64,000 bases of DNA. It comes from Klebsiella spallanzanii (GTDB lineage: Bacteria; Pseudomonadota; Gammaproteobacteria; Enterobacterales; Enterobacteriaceae). Under the pieces are notes generated by a model. It was not told where the DNA came from, made no database searches, and worked only from the letters and a program-made list of their open reading frames with translations. The stretch's first letter is position 1, and each line of letters opens with the position of its first letter. Both the position numbers and the translations under genes were made by a program. The stretch spans positions 1-64,000 of the forward strand of contig NZ_CABGGS010000007.1 of the NCBI RefSeq assembly GCF_902158555.1. The letters run 5' to 3'. Positions 59,329 to 64,000 of this stretch are shown here, in pieces.

Positions 59329-60282
59329 TTATTTAGCGTTACGCAAGACCTGCAGGCAACGCTTAAGCTGATTATCTAAAGGCGCTTCAACACGCATGAC
59401 TTCCCCGGTCCCCGGGTGAGTAAACTTCAGCGCCGCGGCATGCAGAAACAGGCGGCTAAGACCGGTTCCTGCCAGCTGTTTATCAAATTCACGGTCACCG
59501 TAGCGATCGTCAAAAGCGATGGGGTGACCAGCATACTGCGTATGCACACGGATCTGGTGTGTACGACCGGTTACCGGACTGCAGCGCACAAGAGTCGCAT
59601 GGGTATAACGCTCTTCGACCTTAAAACGTGTCTCAGAAGGTTTCCCCTCCTGGTTGACCCGCACGATTCGCTCGCCGCTTTGCAGAATATTTTTCAGCAG
59701 AGGAGCCTGCACCACTTTCGTGTGCGACTGCCATTGTCCGCGCACCAGGGCCAGATAATCTTTCTGCATTCCCTTATCGCGCAGTTGCTCATGCAGCGAA
59801 CGCAGCGCTGAGCGCTTTTTCGCAACCAGCAAAACGCCAGACGTATCACGATCGAGACGATGAACCAATTCCAGGAAGCGCGCTTCCGGGCGCAGCGCGC
59901 GCAGACCTTCTATCACGCCAAAGCTTAGCCCGCTGCCGCCGTGAACTGCCGTGCCTGAAGGCTTGTTAAGCACCAGAATATGATCGTCTTCATAGAGAAT
60001 CACATCAGCCAGCGCAGCCACTTTTTGCAGATGTGGGGATACCGCCTCTTCTTCCTTCTCTGACACCCGCACAGGCGGGATGCGCACTTCATCACCGGCT
60101 TCCAGCTTATACTCAGGCTTCACACGCTTTTTGTTCACCCGCACCTCGCCTTTACGCAAGATGCGATAAATCATGCTCTTCGGTACGCCTTTTAGCTGCG
60201 TACGCAAAAAGTTGTCGATACGTTGCCCTGCGTCATCATCAGCAATGGCAACCATTTTTACGCTTGGGATCTCAGTTTTCAT
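59329..60282 (-). CDS. rluC: 23S rRNA pseudouridine synthase RluC
   Basis: Makes pseudouridine at positions 955, 2504 and 2580 of 23S rRNA. 317 residues from ATG 60282 (MKTEIPSVKMVAIADDDAGQR); open codons to 60324 lack homology. N-terminal S4 domain (QRIDNFLRTQLKGVPKSMIYRILRKG), then the RluA catalytic domain with the aspartate in VHRLDRDTSG, and VTGRTHQIRVH. Divergent from rne, as in E. coli. Confidence 0.96.
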   Translation of the reverse strand: MKTEIPSVKMVAIADDDAGQRIDNFLRTQLKGVPKSMIYRILRKGEVRVNKKRVKPEYKLEAGDEVRIPPVRVSEKEEEAVSPHLQKVAALADVILYEDDHILVLNKPSGTAVHGGSGLSFGVIEGLRALRPEARFLELVHRLDRDTSGVLLVAKKRSALRSLHEQLRDKGMQKDYLALVRGQWQSHTKVVQAPLLKNILQSGERIVRVNQEGKPSETRFKVEERYTHATLVRCSPVTGRTHQIRVHTQYAGHPIAFDDRYGDREFDKQLAGTGLSRLFLHAAALKFTHPGTGEVMRVEAPLDNQLKRCLQVLRNAK

Positions 60283-60979
60283 GGTGCGCGATTCTAAATA
60301 GCCCGACGCATTAGCGCCACTCATTTTTATATGCTTATATTTATCATCATCCGGTTTTCATCGCATGTTTCATCGTCGTTTTGTTTGTTATTAGAACAAT
60401 CTGTATACGCGGGTGAAAAAACTGTGAGTAACCGGGTGATAAAAGGTGAAAGTCAACTTGCTATAACAAGCTTAGCAATGGAATAATGATGCCGTTTTCC
60501 GTGCTGAACCTTGTTAGAACAAGAAATTAGCGGAATGACCAATTTTGTCTGACCGATCATCCACGCAGCAATGGCGTAAGACGTATTGATCTTTCAGACA
60601 GTTAGCGGGCTGCGGGTTGCAGTCCTTACCGGTACAGGCTCTATGGATTTCACGTCGCAGGAAGGCGTTCACACGGGGATTTCCCGGCGCTCATCTAGAT
60701 CAAATGATTAAGATGAGCAGGTTAAGCCGCCACGCCTGCTGCGTGAAAAACGATGGGTATAAATGGAATCTTCTCTGGTGATACATCCCAGGCAGTTCCC
60801 CTGATAATTGCGCTGTGTTTCCGTTTGAAATACAGGCGACCGACACTCTGCGCCTCTTAAGCGCGCGACAACCGTGAGGTTGGCGACGTGAAACAGACAC
60901 GAGGCCATCGGTTTCCCCCGGTAAGGCGTTACTCTGCCCGTAGCTTAGTCGTCAATGTAAGAATAATGAGTAAGTTACG
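60283..60979. other. rluC-rne intergenic region with rne leader
   Basis: About 700 bp. The right ~360 bp correspond to the long rne 5' untranslated region, which in E. coli folds into hairpins that let RNase E control its own mRNA; paired G/C-rich segments are visible at 60605-60700 and 60840-60920. The left part holds rluC and rne promoters and three related inverted repeats: 60385-60399, 60457-60470 and 60510-60523. No protein gene. Confidence 0.65.
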
Positions 60980-63900
60980 ATGAAAAGAATGTTAATCAAC
61001 GCAACTCAGCAGGAAGAGTTGCGCGTCGCCCTTGTTGATGGGCAGCGCCTGTACGACCTGGATATCGAAAGCCCCGGGCACGAACAGAAAAAAGCGAACA
61101 TCTACAAAGGCAAAATCACTCGTATTGAACCTAGCCTCGAAGCCGCATTTGTTGATTATGGTGCCGAGCGTCATGGTTTCCTCCCCCTTAAAGAAATTGC
61201 CCGCGAATACTTCCCTGCCAACTACAACGCCCATGGTCGTCCAAACATCAAGGACGTACTGCGCGAGGGGCAGGAAGTTATTGTCCAGATTGATAAAGAA
61301 GAACGTGGCAACAAAGGCGCCGCGCTCACGACCTTTATCAGCCTGGCGGGCAGCTATCTGGTACTGATGCCAAACAACCCGCGTGCTGGCGGTATTTCAC
61401 GCCGCATTGAGGGTGACGATCGTACGGAACTGAAAGAAGCGCTGGCCAGCCTTGAGCTGCCGGACGGCATGGGGCTTATCGTGCGCACCGCAGGCGTCGG
61501 CAAATCAGCCGAAGCGCTGCAGTGGGACTTAAGTTTCCGCCTGAAGCACTGGGAAGCTATCCAGAAAGCCGCTGAAAGCCGCCCTGCCCCGTTCCTGATC
61601 CATCAGGAAAGCAACGTCATTGTGCGCGCCTTCCGCGACTATCTGCGTCAGGATATCGGTGAAATTCTCATCGACAACCCGAAAGTGCTCGAGCTGGCTC
61701 GCCAGCATATCGCGGCGCTCGGTCGTCCAGACTTCAGCAGTAAAATTAAGCTGTACACCGGAGAAATCCCGCTGTTCAGCCATTATCAAATCGAGTCGCA
61801 GATTGAGTCCGCTTTCCAGCGTGAAGTTCGTCTGCCTTCCGGCGGCTCTATCGTTATCGATAGCACCGAAGCGCTGACCGCTATCGACATCAACTCCGCT
61901 CGCGCAACCCGCGGCGGCGACATTGAAGAAACGGCGTTCAACACCAACCTGGAAGCGGCTGATGAAATCGCACGCCAGCTGCGTCTACGCGACCTTGGCG
62001 GCCTGATTGTTATCGACTTCATTGATATGACGCCGGTACGTCACCAGCGCGCGGTAGAAAACCGCCTGCGCGAAGCCGTACGTCAGGACAGAGCGCGTAT
62101 CCAGATTAGCCACATTTCGCGCTTTGGCCTGCTGGAGATGTCCCGTCAGCGTCTGAGCCCGTCGCTTGGCGAGTCCAGCCATCACGTCTGCCCGCGCTGT
62201 AGCGGTACGGGTACCGTTCGCGATAACGAATCTCTGTCGCTCTCTATTCTGCGTTTGATCGAAGAAGAAGCGCTGAAAGAGAACACCAAAGAAGTTCACG
62301 CTATCGTGCCGGTACCGATTGCCTCTTACCTGCTGAACGAAAAACGCGCGGCAGTAAGCGCAATTGAAACCCGCCAGACCGATGTACGCGTCATCATCGT
62401 GCCTAACGATCAGATGGAAACGCCGCACTACTCCGTACTGCGTGTACGTAAAGGTGAAGAGACCTCAACCCTGAGCTATCTGCTGCCGAAACTGCACGAA
62501 GAAGAGATGGCGATGCCTTCTGATGAAGAGCCACCCGAGCGTAAACTGCCTGAGCAACCGGCTCTGGCTGCTTTTGTTATGCCGGATGCTCCACCGGCGC
62601 CATCTCAGGAAGAGCCAGCCAAACCAACGGCTACCGTTAGCACTCCAGCCTCATCGGCACCTAAAGCGGCAGCTCCGGCTCAGCCAGGCCTGGTTTCCCG
62701 CTTCTTTAGCGCATTGAAAAATATGTTCTCCGGCGCGGAAGAAAGCAAACCCGCAGAAGTTCAGGTCGAGAAAAAAGCTGAGGAGAAATCCGAGCGTCCG
62801 CAGGATCGTCGCAAACCGCGTTCGAACAACCGCCGCGATCGCAACGACCGTCGTGATAACCGCGATAATCGTACCGAGAATGGCGAAGGTCGGGAATCAC
62901 GTGAGTCTCGCGAAGAAAACCGCCGTAACCGCCGCGAGAAGCAGCAGAACGTCGAACCGCGCGAAGCTCGCCAGACAACGCCTGAAGATAGCGATAAAGG
63001 TAAAGCCCGCGACGAACAGCAGCCGCGCCGTGAACGTAACCGTCGTCGTAACGATGATAAACGTCAGGTTCAGCAAGAAGCAAAAGCGCAAACCCGCGAA
63101 GAGCCGATAGTACAGGATGCCGAGCAGGAAGAGCGCGTGCAAACCATGCCGCGTCGTAAGCCGCGTCAGCTGGCCCAGAAGATTCGTATTGAATCCGCTG
63201 CCGCTGAGCAGGCCGTCGAGCCGGTAGTTGCAGAACAGGTAGCTGAAGCCGTCGTTGTCCAGCAAGAAGCTGTTGCACCACGTACCGAACTGGCGAAAGT
63301 CGATCTGCCAGCAGTTGTAGAGACCGCTGCGGAACACGACGACAATGGTGAGGCACGTGAGTCTAACGGTATGCCGCGTCGTTCGCGCCGTTCACCTCGT
63401 CACCTGCGCGTAAGCGGCCAGCGCCGCCGTCGTTACCGTGATGAGCGTTACCCGACGCAATCCCCAATGCCGCTGGCTGTAGCCTGCGCATCACCGGAAA
63501 TGGCTTCTGGTAAAGTGTGGATCCGTTACCCGGTTGTTCGCCCGCAGGATCAGCAGCAAGAAGAAGCTCAGGTTCAGGAGTTCACCACTCCGGCAGTAGA
63601 GCCTGTCGTTGCGGCAGTCGCTGCCGCTGAGCCGGTTGTCGCAGAAGTCATTGCCCCGGCAATCGCAGAGGAAAGTGCTGTAGAGCCAGTGGCAATCGCT
63701 GAGCCGCAGGTGGTTATTAGCGAACCAGAGGTTCCAGTTGTCGAAACCACTCATCCGGAAGCTATCGCTACCCCGGTCGATGAACAGCCGCAGCTGATTG
63801 CCAAAGCTGATGAAGCCGTCAGCGAAGAGATTGTCACTGAGGCCGTTGAAGTCGTTGCAGAAGAGGCCATCGAACCGGAAGCACCGGTTGCCGCGCCTGA

Positions 63901-64000
63901 GCCTGTCGCAGTCGAAGAAACAGCTGCAGTTGTTGAAGAAGCGCCTGTCATTACTGCAGAGGTTGCTGAACCAGTGGCAACGTTGGTCCCAGTTGTTGAG
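60980..64000 (+). CDS. rne: Ribonuclease E, 3' end outside window
   Basis: Essential endoribonuclease and scaffold of the RNA degradosome. The first 1007 codons are present from ATG 60980. N-terminal catalytic half: S1 domain (residues ~35-125, [20 protein letters not shown]), 5' sensor, the DNase-I-like region with catalytic aspartates in [14 protein letters not shown] and IVIDFIDM, and the zinc link CPRCSGTGT. Then a membrane-targeting amphipathic helix ([16 protein letters not shown]), arginine-rich RNA-binding segments ([14 protein letters not shown]), the enolase-binding area and an Ala/Val/Glu/Pro-rich tail that is repetitive and still open at the window end. Confidence 0.97.
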   Translation, partial: MKRMLINATQQEELRVALVDGQRLYDLDIESPGHEQKKANIYKGKITRIEPSLEAAFVDYGAERHGFLPLKEIAREYFPANYNAHGRPNIKDVLREGQEVIVQIDKEERGNKGAALTTFISLAGSYLVLMPNNPRAGGISRRIEGDDRTELKEALASLELPDGMGLIVRTAGVGKSAEALQWDLSFRLKHWEAIQKAAESRPAPFLIHQESNVIVRAFRDYLRQDIGEILIDNPKVLELARQHIAALGRPDFSSKIKLYTGEIPLFSHYQIESQIESAFQREVRLPSGGSIVIDSTEALTAIDINSARATRGGDIEETAFNTNLEAADEIARQLRLRDLGGLIVIDFIDMTPVRHQRAVENRLREAVRQDRARIQISHISRFGLLEMSRQRLSPSLGESSHHVCPRCSGTGTVRDNESLSLSILRLIEEEALKENTKEVHAIVPVPIASYLLNEKRAAVSAIETRQTDVRVIIVPNDQMETPHYSVLRVRKGEETSTLSYLLPKLHEEEMAMPSDEEPPERKLPEQPALAAFVMPDAPPAPSQEEPAKPTATVSTPASSAPKAAAPAQPGLVSRFFSALKNMFSGAEESKPAEVQVEKKAEEKSERPQDRRKPRSNNRRDRNDRRDNRDNRTENGEGRESRESREENRRNRREKQQNVEPREARQTTPEDSDKGKARDEQQPRRERNRRRNDDKRQVQQEAKAQTREEPIVQDAEQEERVQTMPRRKPRQLAQKIRIESAAAEQAVEPVVAEQVAEAVVVQQEAVAPRTELAKVDLPAVVETAAEHDDNGEARESNGMPRRSRRSPRHLRVSGQRRRRYRDERYPTQSPMPLAVACASPEMASGKVWIRYPVVRPQDQQQEEAQVQEFTTPAVEPVVAAVAAAEPVVAEVIAPAIAEESAVEPVAIAEPQVVISEPEVPVVETTHPEAIATPVDEQPQLIAKADEAVSEEIVTEAVEVVAEEAIEPEAPVAAPEPVAVEETAAVVEEAPVITAEVAEPVATLVPVVE

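Overview
The window is chromosomal DNA from a member of the Enterobacteriaceae. The block from cobB to rne follows the Escherichia coli order gene by gene, inverted: cobB-nagK-lolEDC-mfd-ldtC-bhsA-comR-ycfJ-ndh-ycfP-nagZ-thiK-lpoB-ycfL-hinT-fhuE-ptsG-ycfH-holB-tmk-mltG-pabC-fabF-acpP-fabGDH-plsX-rpmF-yceD-yceF-rluC-rne. Protein similarity to E. coli is high but not identical. A chromosomal orphan iutA and a glycyl-radical sulfonate-type cluster point to the Klebsiella/Raoultella/Enterobacter side of the family. The Klebsiella oxytoca group is my best guess, but the sequence alone does not prove it. I saw no rRNA, tRNA, CRISPR array, prophage or complete insertion sequence.

Bases 1-13371 are accessory sugar metabolism. 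A leftward operon (7083 down to 1 and beyond) encodes a PdxA2-type dehydrogenase, a DUF1537 kinase, a KdgT-like permease, an orphan glucitol-type PTS EIIA, an EryI/RpiB-type isomerase, transaldolase and transketolase. The divergent genes encode an EryH-type triose-phosphate-isomerase paralogue and a SorC-family regulator. Together they look like a four-carbon pathway: tetronates to dihydroxyacetone phosphate, and tetrulose phosphates to erythrose 4-phosphate, which transaldolase and transketolase consume. The striking point is that the DUF1537 kinase carries a glucitol-type PTS EIIB domain at its N-terminus, with the phospho-cysteine motif intact, and the matching EIIA is in the same operon. 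No EIIC is present. This looks like a membrane-free PTS phosphorelay plugged into a sugar-acid kinase, and it is the best candidate here for an undescribed system. Next to it lies a second locus: an Ula-type PTS (IIA, IIB, IIC), an AlsE-type epimerase and a divergent LacI-family regulator with two near-identical palindromic operators.

Bases 13372-49977 are core genome: NAD-dependent deacylase, lipoprotein export (lolCDE), transcription-coupled repair, L,D-transpeptidase, copper/stress genes, NADH dehydrogenase II, peptidoglycan recycling, two TonB-dependent siderophore receptors, glucose PTS, DNA polymerase III delta prime, and the fatty-acid synthesis cluster. Local departures from E. coli are an orphan IutA-like receptor with a Fur box, an unknown secreted protein between fhuE and ptsG, a pair of structured repeats beside bhsA, and an ERIC-type repeat inside the rpmF-plsX operon.

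Bases 49978-59328 are an accessory island between yceF and rluC, which are neighbours in E. coli. All genes run leftward: a DASS-family anion transporter, an iron-type alcohol dehydrogenase, a LuxR-type regulator, a glycyl-radical activating enzyme, a glycyl-radical enzyme and a TauE-type exporter. The set matches what I recall of the anaerobic 2,3-dihydroxypropanesulfonate dehydratase (hpf) pathway. Two near-identical ~54-bp promoter modules with the palindrome TAGGGAG-N2-CTCCCTA stand upstream of the two operons. A C-terminal relic of an alpha/beta hydrolase marks the right edge. The window ends inside rne, preceded by its long leader region.
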